Source: Pseudomonadota bacterium (lineage in GTDB: Bacteria; Pseudomonadota; Alphaproteobacteria; Reyranellales; Reyranellaceae). From it: DNA of 37,329 bases. Position 1 is the stretch's first letter; every line of letters starts with the position of its first letter. The position numbers and the translations under genes are program-made. Below, one piece after another: positions 8,610 to 16,396 of the stretch. The stretch is taken from NCBI GenBank assembly GCA_018240745.1, contig JAFEFF010000063.1:1-37329 (forward strand), given 5' to 3'. The notes beneath the pieces were generated by a model that was not told where the DNA came from, did no database searches, and worked only from the letters and a program-made list of their open reading frames with translations.

Positions 8610-9020
8610 TCAGTTCTCCGGGGCGATCAGGACGACCCTCGGAAAGTAGGTTCTGTAGCGTGCAACGTCGCGCGTGAGAAGGCGATAGCCGCGAAGGGCG
8701 GCGTGCGCGCCGATGTAGAAGTCGGGAAGTAGGGAGGTCCTGCCGGCAGCGCCGGCCCGGCGCCGATAAGCGACAAAAGCTTTTGCTGCGAGGAAGGCCG
8801 CCTCGTACGGAATGCTCTCCCGCCCGATGATCGGCGGCAGTGCATCCTCCAGATCCTCGATCGTCTCGAAACGGAACGAAATCTCGCCGTAGACAACCGG
8901 ATTGATGACCAGCCGATCGTCGCTTGCTGCCTCCTGCAGCGCCGCGCTCGACCACCGCCACCAGCGAGGGTCCTCCGAGAAGAGGTCGAGAATGACGTTG
9001 CTGTCGACGAGCACCGTCAC
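8610..9020 (-). CDS. PIN-domain toxin, VapC-type ribonuclease
   Basis: A 136-residue PIN nuclease. The four acidic residues expected at the metal site are visible: D6 (VLVDSNVILD), E46 (VVYGEIS), D100 (LLPDFYIGAHA) and D118 (LLTRDVARYRTYFP). It starts with a GTG that overlaps the antitoxin stop in GTGA, typical of coupled toxin-antitoxin pairs. VapC toxins cleave tRNA or rRNA; the target here is unknown. All catalytic residues are intact, so it is presumably functional. Confidence 0.9.
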   Translation of the reverse strand: MTVLVDSNVILDLFSEDPRWWRWSSAALQEAASDDRLVINPVVYGEISFRFETIEDLEDALPPIIGRESIPYEAAFLAAKAFVAYRRRAGAAGRTSLLPDFYIGAHAALRGYRLLTRDVARYRTYFPRVVLIAPEN

Positions 9021-9247
9021 CGGCGCGTCATCGCCATGATCTGGTCGGTGGTGAGTTTGATCGTTCCGCGCCCGCGCATGTGCTCGACCAGCCGGGCGCC
9101 GCGGCTCATCTTCTTGCTGCGGTCGGCCCGCACGATCTGCACGGTCCTGCCGTCGTAGACGAACTCGACCTCGGTGTGCGGCAGCAATCCGGCGCGTTCC
9201 CGGATGTCCTGCGGAATGGTGACTTGTCCCTTGGAGGTGATGCGCAT
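9017..9247 (-). CDS. AbrB/SpoVT-type antitoxin of the PIN toxin (VapB-like)
   Basis: A 76-residue protein with an N-terminal swapped-hairpin AbrB DNA-binding domain: MRITSKGQVTIPQDIRERAGL, then EVEFVYDGRTVQIVRAD. The C-terminal 35 residues (MSRGARLVEHMRGRGTIKLTTDQIMAMTRR) would wrap the toxin. The ATG at 9247 is preceded by AAGGA and by a perfect palindrome overlapping the promoter, as expected for autoregulation. It overlaps the downstream toxin by four bases. Confidence 0.9.
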   Translation of the reverse strand: MRITSKGQVTIPQDIRERAGLLPHTEVEFVYDGRTVQIVRADRSKKMSRGARLVEHMRGRGTIKLTTDQIMAMTRR

Positions 9248-9257
9248 GGCTCGATCC

Positions 9258-9279
9258 TTACTCTTACCAGTAAGAGTAA
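9258..9279. promoter_or_regulatory. palindromic operator of the toxin-antitoxin operon
   Basis: Perfect 10-base arms TTACTCTTAC (9258-9267) and GTAAGAGTAA (9270-9279) are separated by CA and end 10 bases before the antitoxin start codon. The right arm covers the predicted -10 box. AbrB-type antitoxins bind such palindromes, alone or with the toxin, to repress their own operon. The site is seen directly; its use is inferred from family behaviour. Confidence 0.75.
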
Positions 9280-9301
9280 TACCGATCCGGTTTGCTTTCA
9301 A
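9273..9301 (-). promoter_or_regulatory. predicted promoter of the toxin-antitoxin operon
   Basis: On the minus strand TTGAAA (9296-9301) is followed after 17 bases by TACTCT (9273-9278). The -10 lies inside the palindromic operator, so a bound antitoxin would block polymerase. Confidence 0.5.
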
Positions 9302-9306
9302 GGCGC

Positions 9307-10107
9307 CTACAGCAGCTGCGGCGTCAGCGCGTCGGCTTCCTCCGTGAGGGCGGCGACGTAGCGTTCGGCGGCCGAGCCGACCGACGAATCCTCCGACCAC
9401 ACCGCGACGCAGATCGCCGCGATGGTGGCGCCGTCGTAGCGGCGCAGCGGCACGGCGGCGGCCTGGTAGCCACGGCGCAGCTCCTGGGCGGTGATGGCGT
9501 AGCCCTGCTGGCGCACGCGCAGGATCTCGGCCCGCAGCACGCGCTTGTCGGTCACCGTGAAGTCGGTCATCAGCTTGGGCTCGAGCGTGGCGAGCCAGGC
9601 ATCGAGCGCCGCGTCGTCGAGCTGGCCCAGGATCGCGCGGCCGGCGGCGGTGTTGAACGCCGGGCGGCGCAGGCCGATGGTCGGCGCCAGCACGTCGGGC
9701 CGGCCGTGCAGCGAATGGGCGATCAGCACGATGTCGTGGCCGTCGAGCACGGCGGCGAAGCACGACTGCTCGGTGCGCTCGGCCAGCCGCTCGCAGGCCG
9801 GCTGGACCACGGTCGAGACCAGGTTGGAGGCGAGATAGGCCGAAGCCAGCTCCATCACCTTGGGCGTCAGCCGGAAGGTGCGGCCGTCGCTCTGCGCCAT
9901 GCCGAGGCAGGTCAGGGTATAGAGCGCCCGGCGCACGCTGGGCTTGGGCAGGTCGGTGGCGCGCGCCACCTCGCTCAAGCTCATGCGGCTGTGCTGCTTG
10001 TCGAAGGCGCGCAGCACGCGAAGCCCGCGCGCGAAGGCCTCGAGGAAATCCGGCCCGTAGCCGCTCGCCGCGCGCTTCCTTGCGTCCTGTTCGCGCAGGC
10101 GCGCCAT
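9307..10107 (-). CDS. IclR-family transcriptional regulator
   Basis: A 266-residue regulator. The N-terminal winged helix-turn-helix spans about 22-85 (FARGLRVLRAFDKQHSRMSLSEVARATDLPKPSVRRALYTL). The C-terminal IclR effector domain spans about 95-260 and includes LRRPAFNTAAGRAILGQL and the usual Q-E-L-R-R-G loop. It resembles the PcaR/PobR branch that controls aromatic-acid catabolism. The gene follows the ABC ATPase with no gap, so it is probably the last gene of the transporter operon and may control it and the Rieske gene upstream. Confidence 0.9.
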   Translation of the reverse strand: MARLREQDARKRAASGYGPDFLEAFARGLRVLRAFDKQHSRMSLSEVARATDLPKPSVRRALYTLTCLGMAQSDGRTFRLTPKVMELASAYLASNLVSTVVQPACERLAERTEQSCFAAVLDGHDIVLIAHSLHGRPDVLAPTIGLRRPAFNTAAGRAILGQLDDAALDAWLATLEPKLMTDFTVTDKRVLRAEILRVRQQGYAITAQELRRGYQAAAVPLRRYDGATIAAICVAVWSEDSSVGSAAERYVAALTEEADALTPQLL

Positions 10108-11187
10108 TCAGGGCCTCACCGCCCAGGCATTGTCGGCGTCGACGCTCAAGGTCACGGTGTCGCCGACGGACGCCGCGCGCGTCGCGCGGCATTCCACGGT
10201 GAAGCGGCGCCCCTGCGCTTCGATCGTCAGTGTGCGGCGCGGCCCGCGGAACACGCCATCGACCACCGTGCCCTGCCAGGACAGCGGCCCCGCCGAATCG
10301 AGCGTCACGTCTTCCGGCCGGATCATCACCAGCACCGCATCGCCGGGCTCGTGTGCCTCGGCGGCGCGGCAGTCGCCGCGCATCCCGGCGCCCTCGATGG
10401 CAAGCACGTGGTCGCGGCCGTTGGCGCGGCTCGCGGTCACCCTGGCCTCGATGAAGTTGGGCGTGCCGAAGAATGCCGCCACGGTGCGGCTGGCCGGCCG
10501 ATGATAGACCTCTTCCGGCGCACCGACCTGCAGCACGCGGCCCTTGTCCATCACCACGACGCGGTCGGAGAGCGCCATCGCCTCTTCCTGGTCGTGGGTG
10601 ACATAGAGCGTGGTGATCTTCAGACGCCGCTGCAGCGCCCGAAACTCGTCGCCCATCTGCGCCCGCAGTCGCGCATCGAGGTTGCTGAGCGGCTCGTCGA
10701 GCAGCAGCACCTCGGGCTCGAACACCAACGCTCTGGCAATCGCGACACGTTGTTGTTGGCCGCCCGACAGGGCCGGCGCCGGTCGCCCGGCATAGGCCTC
10801 CATCTCGACCAGCTTCAGCGCCGCCATCACCCTGGCCCTGATCTCGGCCCTGGCGACGTGCCGCACCGACAGCGGATAGGCGACGTTGTCGAACACCGTC
10901 ATGTGCGGCCAGATCGCGTAGGACTGGAACACCATGCCGAGCTTGCGATGGTCGGGCGGCACGAACAGGTCGGCCGCGGCGTCGCTCACCACGCGATCGC
11001 CGATCGCGATCACGCCGCTGTCGTTGCGCTCCAGCCCCGCCACCATGCGCAGGGTCGTGGTCTTGCCGCAGCCCGAGGGGCCCAGCAGGGTCACGAATTC
11101 GCCGTGCTCGACGGCGAGGTCGATCGAATCGACCGCCTTCAGCGCGCCGAAGCGGCGCCCGACTCCCTTGAGCGTGACGCCCGGCAC
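10108..11187 (-). CDS. ABC transporter ATP-binding protein (PotA/FbpC type)
   Basis: A 359-residue importer ATPase. Walker A GPSGCGKT lies at 36-43, the Q-loop in VFQSYAIWPHMTVFDN near 87-101, signature LSGGQ at 140-144, Walker B ending in E165 and switch histidine H198 (VTHDQ). A C-terminal TOBE domain spans roughly 240-359. It starts with GTG seven bases after the binding-protein stop and ends directly against the IclR gene. It energises the fused permease at 12254-13984. Confidence 0.94.
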   Translation of the reverse strand: MPGVTLKGVGRRFGALKAVDSIDLAVEHGEFVTLLGPSGCGKTTTLRMVAGLERNDSGVIAIGDRVVSDAAADLFVPPDHRKLGMVFQSYAIWPHMTVFDNVAYPLSVRHVARAEIRARVMAALKLVEMEAYAGRPAPALSGGQQQRVAIARALVFEPEVLLLDEPLSNLDARLRAQMGDEFRALQRRLKITTLYVTHDQEEAMALSDRVVVMDKGRVLQVGAPEEVYHRPASRTVAAFFGTPNFIEARVTASRANGRDHVLAIEGAGMRGDCRAAEAHEPGDAVLVMIRPEDVTLDSAGPLSWQGTVVDGVFRGPRRTLTIEAQGRRFTVECRATRAASVGDTVTLSVDADNAWAVRP

Positions 11188-11193
11188 CGGTCC

Positions 11194-12204
11194 CTACTTG
11201 TAGATCTCTTTGGCGAGCGCCAGCATCTCGTCCTGCTTGGGCGGATCGGTCGTGCCCATCGCCTTGGTGGCGAGCAATTCGCGGATCTCCGGGATCGTCT
11301 TCTCGACCACGCCCCTGATCACCGGACCGTAACCCGCATTGCCGAAGATGATCTGCGACTCGGGCTCGAGATAGTGGTTCATGAACAGCCGCGCGGCATT
11401 CGGATGCGGCGCGTTCTTCAGCATCGAGATGTCGAACCGGACGTACGGGCGGCCCTCGGCCGGCACGACCGCCTTCACCGGCAGGCCCTTCAGCGTGTTG
11501 AGGTCCTGCAGGTTGAACGGCAGGTAGATCGGAAACTCGCCGCGCGCGCAGCGCCGCTCGTTGTTCTGCAGGTCGCGCGAGAACACCGGCTTCTGCTGCG
11601 CGAGCTTGTCATGGAACCCGCGGCCGAACGTCCGCAGCATGACCGGGAAGAACACCGCGCCGCCGCCCAGCGCGCGGTAGTCGTCCGACAGGATCTTGCC
11701 GGCCCATTTGGGGTCGAGGATGTCCTTCCAGCTCTTCGGCTCGTCCGCCGGCTTCACCATGTTCTTGTTGATCAGCAGGCTGTAGCTGATGACCTCGGCC
11801 GGGATCTTGAGGTCGTCGGGCTGGTAGATCGGATCGACGTTCGCGATGTTGGGGATGGCGCCGTGCGGCTGGAAGTTGCCGTCGCGCGTCATCAGCCAGG
11901 TCGTGGTCGAGCCGTTGTGGTGCAGGTCGCCGAGGAAGCGGCCGGCTGCCTGCTCGACCCGCACGCGCTCGCGCACCTCGCTGGCGCGCGCCTCCAGCAG
12001 GTCGATCTTGATGCCGTATTTCGCGGTGAAGGCGTCGAACACCTTCTTGTGGAACGGCGAGCCGATCGACGCGGTGTAGATCGACAGCTTGCCTTCCTTC
12101 TTGGCCGCGTCGACCACCTTGTTCCAGTCGTCGCCCTGCGCCCAGGCGGGGCGCGCGATCGCCGGCGCCGCCGCCAGCAGCCCGAGGAGCCTTCTTCTCC
12201 GCAT
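11194..12204 (-). CDS. extracellular solute-binding protein of the ABC importer
   Basis: A 336-residue periplasmic binding protein. The N-terminus MRRRRLLGLLAAAPAIARPAWA is a signal peptide with a probable cut after AWA (residue 22). The mature protein starts KVVDAAKKEGKLSIYTAS, the opening of the FbpA/FutA-like or 2-aminoethylphosphonate-type class. The consecutive tyrosines that hold Fe3+ in FbpA are not seen at the expected place (GGGAVFFPVMLRTFG), so ferric iron is unlikely and a small organic solute is more likely. The neighbouring Rieske oxygenase makes an aromatic acid plausible, but this is inference. Confidence 0.9.
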   Translation of the reverse strand: MRRRRLLGLLAAAPAIARPAWAQGDDWNKVVDAAKKEGKLSIYTASIGSPFHKKVFDAFTAKYGIKIDLLEARASEVRERVRVEQAAGRFLGDLHHNGSTTTWLMTRDGNFQPHGAIPNIANVDPIYQPDDLKIPAEVISYSLLINKNMVKPADEPKSWKDILDPKWAGKILSDDYRALGGGAVFFPVMLRTFGRGFHDKLAQQKPVFSRDLQNNERRCARGEFPIYLPFNLQDLNTLKGLPVKAVVPAEGRPYVRFDISMLKNAPHPNAARLFMNHYLEPESQIIFGNAGYGPVIRGVVEKTIPEIRELLATKAMGTTDPPKQDEMLALAKEIYK

Positions 12205-12253
12205 GTCCGTCTCCCTTTTCCTTCCCTTGGTGCCGTCCCCGTTGGTCTTGGTC

Positions 12254-13984
12254 TTATAGCGTGCTGATGCGCCGCTTTATGAACCGGAGCTGGACCCAGC
12301 GGAAGAGCAGGACGAGGGCCAGCATGATCAGGCCGACCACGCTCACGTCCTCCGGCTTGCCGCTGTTCCACATCTTCAGCATCACCACCGACATCACCTG
12401 GGTATCCGGCACATAGAGCAGAATCGAGGCGCTGAGCTCGCGCATGATGCCGAAGAAGATCAGCACCCAGCCGACCGCGAAGGCAGGCCAGGCGAGCGCC
12501 ACCAGGATGCGCAGCATGGTCTGGCCCCAGTTCGCGCCATGCACGCGACTGCATTCCTCGATGTCGCGGGCGATCTGCGCGTAGGCGCCCGACGTGACCC
12601 GCACCGCGACCGGCGTACCCAGGGCCATGTAGGCCAGCAGCAGCGCCCACAGCGTGCCGTAGATCGGCATCCAGTGCGGCAGGGTGGCGAAGCCCCACAG
12701 GAAGCCGATGCCCAGCACCATGCCCGGCATCATCCAGGGCAGCCACGCCAGCACGTCGATCAGCTTGCGGCCGGGCCACGTCGTGCGGGTCGAGATATAC
12801 CCGATGATGCCGCCCAGGATCATGGTCGCGGTGGCGCCGCAGACGCCCAGCAGCATGGTGTTGCCGAAGGCGTGCCAGAACTCGTCGTTTGCCCAGACGC
12901 TGCGGTAGTGCTCGAGCGTCAGCATGTCGATCTGATAGAAGCCGAAAAACTGGAAGAACGAGCTCAGCAGGAGCTGGCCGACCGGCAGCACCACGGTGAG
13001 GAGGAAGAACGCAAAGCAGATCGCGAAGGTCAGCCAGCGCCACGGCCCGAGCCGCGTGACGTTCGGCGCATAGGCCTTGCCGGTGACGGTGGTGAAGCTG
13101 CGCCCGCGCAGCAGCCGGCCCTGCAGGACCAGCAGCAGACCCATCAGCACCAGGCTGGCGAAGCCCATCGCGGTCGCCGCCTGGTAGTCGGGCTGGGCGC
13201 GCTGGGTGATCATGTCGAAGATCTGCGTCGTCAGCACCTTGATGTTGACCGGCGTGCCGAAGAACACCGCCGATTCGAACGACTCCATGCCGCGGATGAA
13301 ACTGAGAATGAAAGCGGACGTGGTGACCGGCAGCATCAGCGCGAAGGTGACGCGCCAGAAGGTCTGCCAGCGCGAGGCGCCCGACATCCGGCTCGCCTCC
13401 TCGAGCGAGGGATCCATGGCCCGGAAGGCGTCGACGACGAACAGGAAGATGAACGGCGTCGCGTACTGCATCATGTGCCAGACGATGCCGCCGTAGGAAT
13501 AGACGTCGATCAGCCCGCCGTCGCTGCCGGTGATCCAGCGCCAGGCGAGGTTGATCGTGCCGACCTGCTTGTTGCCCAGCATCGCCCACGCCGTCGCCGT
13601 CAGGATCGGCGGGATGAAGAACGGCAGGGTGATCAGGATCTCCAGCACGCCGCGGCCCGGCGTGTCGGTCCGCGCGACGATCCAGGCCATCAGGATCGCC
13701 AGCGCGAGCGACAGCCCGGTCTTCACCAGCGAGATCAGGGCGGTGTTGGCGAGCGCCTGCAGGTTGTCCGGCGCCAGCAGCGCGCGATAGCCCGCCGAAT
13801 TGAACTCGCCCGCCATGCCCGGCGGCGTCGAATGGATGCTGCCGTAGAGCAGCATCGCCAGCGGATAGACGGTGAGGAAGCCGAGCGCCAGCACCAGCAG
13901 GCCGATCGCGGCCGGCCGGCCGTAGCGCGAAAGGCCGTGCGTGAGCGCGGCCTCCCGATGCTCAAGAGAAACGGCGACCGTCAT
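12254..13984 (-). CDS. ABC transporter permease, fused two-domain (FbpB-like)
   Basis: A 576-residue inner-membrane permease made of two BPD-transp domains in one chain, about 12 membrane segments. Each half carries an EAA loop that contacts the ATPase: EEASRMSGASRWQTFWRV and EECSRVHGANWGQTMLRI. This is the architecture of FbpB/SfuB permeases, which need no second permease subunit, consistent with the single permease gene here. It is the first gene of the transporter set, followed by the binding protein after 49 bases. A large palindrome separates it from the Rieske gene upstream. Confidence 0.93.
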   Translation of the reverse strand: MTVAVSLEHREAALTHGLSRYGRPAAIGLLVLALGFLTVYPLAMLLYGSIHSTPPGMAGEFNSAGYRALLAPDNLQALANTALISLVKTGLSLALAILMAWIVARTDTPGRGVLEILITLPFFIPPILTATAWAMLGNKQVGTINLAWRWITGSDGGLIDVYSYGGIVWHMMQYATPFIFLFVVDAFRAMDPSLEEASRMSGASRWQTFWRVTFALMLPVTTSAFILSFIRGMESFESAVFFGTPVNIKVLTTQIFDMITQRAQPDYQAATAMGFASLVLMGLLLVLQGRLLRGRSFTTVTGKAYAPNVTRLGPWRWLTFAICFAFFLLTVVLPVGQLLLSSFFQFFGFYQIDMLTLEHYRSVWANDEFWHAFGNTMLLGVCGATATMILGGIIGYISTRTTWPGRKLIDVLAWLPWMMPGMVLGIGFLWGFATLPHWMPIYGTLWALLLAYMALGTPVAVRVTSGAYAQIARDIEECSRVHGANWGQTMLRILVALAWPAFAVGWVLIFFGIMRELSASILLYVPDTQVMSVVMLKMWNSGKPEDVSVVGLIMLALVLLFRWVQLRFIKRRISTL

Positions 13985-13994
13985 CGAGAGTCAT

Positions 13995-14169
13995 TCCCCT
14001 CCCCCGTCTTCGGGGGAGGTGGCGCGGTAATCCGCGACGGAGGGGGAGAGCCGCAGTCGAAACCTCCGAACATTGCAGATCATGATCTGAAATCGGAAAG
14101 GGCGGCCGCGTTGCTCACCCCCTCCGTCGCGGATTACCGCGCCACCTCCCCCGAAGACGGGGGAGGGGA
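13995..14169. repeat. compound palindromic repeat, copy A
   Basis: Arms of 52 bases, 13995-14046 and 14118-14169, are perfect inverted copies separated by 71 bases. Each arm has two hairpins: an outer CCCCCGTCTTCGGGGG and an inner GCGCGGTAATCCGCG. Two related copies lie at 17833 and 33054. This copy sits between two codirectional genes, the Rieske oxygenase and the ABC permease. The full element fills most of the 203-base gap between them; no gene lies there. It may act as a terminator or attenuator. Confidence 0.85.
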
Positions 14170-14187
14170 GGCATGTCTCGGCAGCAC

Positions 14188-15516
14188 CTACTCGGCGGCG
14201 AGCGGCAGCCGTTGCAGCAGGCCGAGCGGGCTCAGCGCCGTCTTCAGCTTGTCGGCATAGGCGTCGAGCCAGTCCATGCTGTCAGGTGCGATGAACGCGC
14301 CGCCGCGGGCGCGGCGGTAGATGTCGGGATCGTCGACGGTCGCCGGCGCCTTGCCCTCCCTCATCAGGGTCTGTGCCGCCTCCAGGAGCCGCTTGCGCGT
14401 GATGGCGATCATGCGGTCGGAGGGGGCGAGGTGCTCGAGCGAGCGATCGACGATCTCGCCCATGCATTCGATCATCGCCTGGTCCTGCCGGCCGATGCCC
14501 TGGATGCCGGAGTAGTTCACGTTCTTCTGCATGTCGCGATCGATGAAGTAGTCGTTCTCGCGCCGGGCGACGAGGCGCCAGCGGCCGAACCAGTCGTTGG
14601 TGTTGGGCAGGTACTCGACCTGGGGCTGGAGGCCGGGGATCCAGTCGCCGTTCTTCAGCGTCTCGAGCGGCCGGGTCTTCTTCTTCCAGGCGAGGTTGTA
14701 GGTCATGGTGTGGGTGTCATCCATCGGCACGTTGAGCGTGCACGCCAGCTGATCCTCGAAGTAGCCGTTCGGGGTGAGCGTGATGAACGGGAACATGAAG
14801 TGGGCGAAGCGGTAGTAGACGGAGCCCGGGTCGGCCGGGCGGTAGGCCGCGTACATCGTGCCCCACTCGGTCTCGGTCGCCTTGTAGTCGGGCGCCCGGT
14901 CGGCCACGGCCCAGCGGTTCATGTCGTTGGGGGAGACGTCCTCCATCTCGACGCCGCCGACATGCAGGAAGCCGAAGTGCGAGGTGTCGATGTCGCCTTC
15001 CAGCGACTGGAACCAGTTGCACTCGCGCATGTGCACGCGCGTGACGCGCTCCTCCTCGGGCAGCATCATGATCTCGATGTTGGGCAGCTCAGGCGGTTGC
15101 TCGCGCTTGCCCATGTAGGTCCAGGCGAAGCCCGAGCGCTCGACCACCTTGTAGGCCTTGGCCTTGATGCGGTGCTTGAAATCCTGCGCCGCCGGCACGT
15201 TCGGCATGTCGACGCAGTTGCCTTCGACGTCGAACTTCCAGCCGTGATAGACGCAGCGCAGCCCGCCTTCCTCGTTGCGCCCGAAGAACAGCGAGGCGCA
15301 GCGGTGCGGGCAGCGATGCTCCATGATGCCGATCTTGCCGTTGGTGTCGCGGAACGCGACCAGTTGCTCGCCGAGCAGCATCAGCCGCATCGGCTCGCCG
15401 TCGGCCTTCAGCTCCGACGACAGGCAGGCGGGAATCCAGTACTCGCGCATCAGATTGCCCATCGGCGTGCCCGGGCCGACGCGCGTCAGCATCTCGTTGG
15501 CGGCAGGAGTCAGCAT
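14188..15516 (-). CDS. Rieske [2Fe-2S] aromatic ring-hydroxylating oxygenase, large subunit
   Basis: A 442-residue oxygenase alpha subunit resembling phthalate 4,5-dioxygenase and related one-subunit Rieske enzymes. The Rieske cluster ligands are C69-P-H71, sixteen residues, then C88-x2-H91. The mononuclear iron motif D177-x2-H180-x4-H185 is intact (DIDTSHFGFLH). Such enzymes hydroxylate or demethylate aromatic and heterocyclic acids using electrons from a reductase. No reductase gene is in the window, so it must come from elsewhere. The start has a strong GGAGG at 15522-15526. The ABC importer genes downstream may bring in its substrate. Confidence 0.93.
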   Translation of the reverse strand: MLTPAANEMLTRVGPGTPMGNLMREYWIPACLSSELKADGEPMRLMLLGEQLVAFRDTNGKIGIMEHRCPHRCASLFFGRNEEGGLRCVYHGWKFDVEGNCVDMPNVPAAQDFKHRIKAKAYKVVERSGFAWTYMGKREQPPELPNIEIMMLPEEERVTRVHMRECNWFQSLEGDIDTSHFGFLHVGGVEMEDVSPNDMNRWAVADRAPDYKATETEWGTMYAAYRPADPGSVYYRFAHFMFPFITLTPNGYFEDQLACTLNVPMDDTHTMTYNLAWKKKTRPLETLKNGDWIPGLQPQVEYLPNTNDWFGRWRLVARRENDYFIDRDMQKNVNYSGIQGIGRQDQAMIECMGEIVDRSLEHLAPSDRMIAITRKRLLEAAQTLMREGKAPATVDDPDIYRRARGGAFIAPDSMDWLDAYADKLKTALSPLGLLQRLPLAAE

Positions 15517-15528
15517 CGTTTCCTCCGA

Positions 15529-15555
15529 TTTGTACGTTCTGCGGACGTTTGTACG
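15529..15555. promoter_or_regulatory. direct repeats upstream of the Rieske gene, possible regulator site
   Basis: TTTGTACG occurs at 15529-15536 and again at 15548-15555, a spacing of 19 bases, about two helical turns. The repeats lie just upstream of the Shine-Dalgarno of the oxygenase gene. Regularly spaced direct repeats suggest binding by a regulator such as the nearby IclR protein, but no binding data are available. The surrounding 162-base gap (15517-15678) holds no convincing gene. Confidence 0.35.
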
Positions 15556-15678
15556 AGAATAGCAGAAATGGGCTGGAGCCGCGAGTCGTGCAGGCTGCTC
15601 GAAAGCCCTCGAGTTCGAGCTGCGTGGGCCTCAACCCGCTCTTCGGCAGCTCTTCTCGGAGCGAGGCGCGCCCAAGGG

Positions 15679-16176
15679 TCAGTCTTCACATAGGTAGACA
15701 CACAGGTCGGTCTCGGGCGGGTTGACGCCCCAATCGAAGAACATCTCGGCGACCCAGCCGCGATGGTAGGTCTTGTGATTGACGATATGCAGGAACATGC
15801 CGCCGCGCGTCATCTCTCCGGCCTTGCCGGAGACGAAGTTGAACTTCACGCGCTCACTCAAGGTTTCTGCGTTCTGGCCCTTCGACCAGTCGATGTACCA
15901 CTGGTTGATTGCCGTTTGCTCCCTGATCAGAGCGCCAAAATCCGGGTGCAGGAGATCGCGGCGTGTCGAGAAGCCATGCTTCTCGCCGCGCAGATGGGCG
16001 CGCCAGATGAGATCAACCTGGTAGTTATGGTTCAGCGTTCCGATCATCGATCCGAACAGTGTTTTGCGCGCCTGACAAACGGCGCCCTGCGGCAACTCCT
16101 GGATCGCTTTGAACAGCACGTGATCGGCCCAATTTCCATACTCCGCGAGCATGATGGCCGTGTCTGTCGTGAGCAT
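15679..16176 (-). CDS. DinB-like four-helix-bundle protein
   Basis: A 165-residue DinB/YfiT-family protein. The start MLTTDTAIMLAEYGNWADHVLFKAI is the usual first helix. Three histidines in the places of the metal triad are visible in LNHNYQVDLIWRAHL and in HIVNHKTYHRGWVAEMFFDWG. Members bind nickel or zinc, and some are thiol transferases or isomerases of aromatic pathways. An in-frame ATG at 16236 would add 20 residues that do not look like the family, so the internal ATG at 16176 is preferred. It lies upstream of the Rieske gene on the same strand. Its function is unknown. Confidence 0.8.
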   Translation of the reverse strand: MLTTDTAIMLAEYGNWADHVLFKAIQELPQGAVCQARKTLFGSMIGTLNHNYQVDLIWRAHLRGEKHGFSTRRDLLHPDFGALIREQTAINQWYIDWSKGQNAETLSERVKFNFVSGKAGEMTRGGMFLHIVNHKTYHRGWVAEMFFDWGVNPPETDLCVYLCED

Positions 16177-16294
16177 GCCGAACGTCCCTACCTGCTTCCG
16201 CCACCGCACTCGCATCATGGATATGATTCGGTCCATCTCTCCAGCAGTATTGTGGTAGTGCGACGCTATCCTGACGCCGCCGTTGCGTAGGACG

Positions 16295-16310
16295 TATGTT
16301 CATGAACATA
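16295..16310. promoter_or_regulatory. perfect 16-base palindrome upstream of the aldehyde dehydrogenase gene
   Basis: TATGTTCATGAACATA is fully self-complementary and lies in the divergent region between the DinB-like gene and the aldehyde dehydrogenase, 87 bases before the latter. Size and symmetry fit an operator for a dimeric regulator. A second inverted pair, AAATTCC (16334-16340) and GGAATTT (16373-16379), flanks the likely transcription start region. The binding protein is not known. Confidence 0.5.
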
Positions 16311-16396
16311 GGCAGTCAGCAGCGCAGGCGCTAAAATTCCACGACCGGTTTGGTGCCGCCTGATACGGCTCCGGAATTTCAAGAGAGGTAAGCCAC

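Noticed and set aside
9292..12267. 991-codon plus-strand open frame
   Set aside because: It is antisense to four well-identified genes (IclR, ABC ATPase, binding protein) and its translation is Arg/His/Gly-rich without domains; an effect of high GC in the third codon position.
10108..13984. Ferric iron importer
   Set aside because: The permease and ATPase resemble FbpBC, but the binding protein lacks the paired tyrosines expected for ferric iron and the context is catabolic.
13995..14169. CRISPR-like array
   Set aside because: The repeats are inverted pairs dispersed over 19 kb, not regularly spaced direct repeats with unique spacers, and no cas genes are present.
15510..15701. 63-codon minus-strand frame in the gap before the Rieske gene
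   Set aside because: Overlaps the DinB-like gene end and the Rieske start, has no ribosome site and unremarkable composition.
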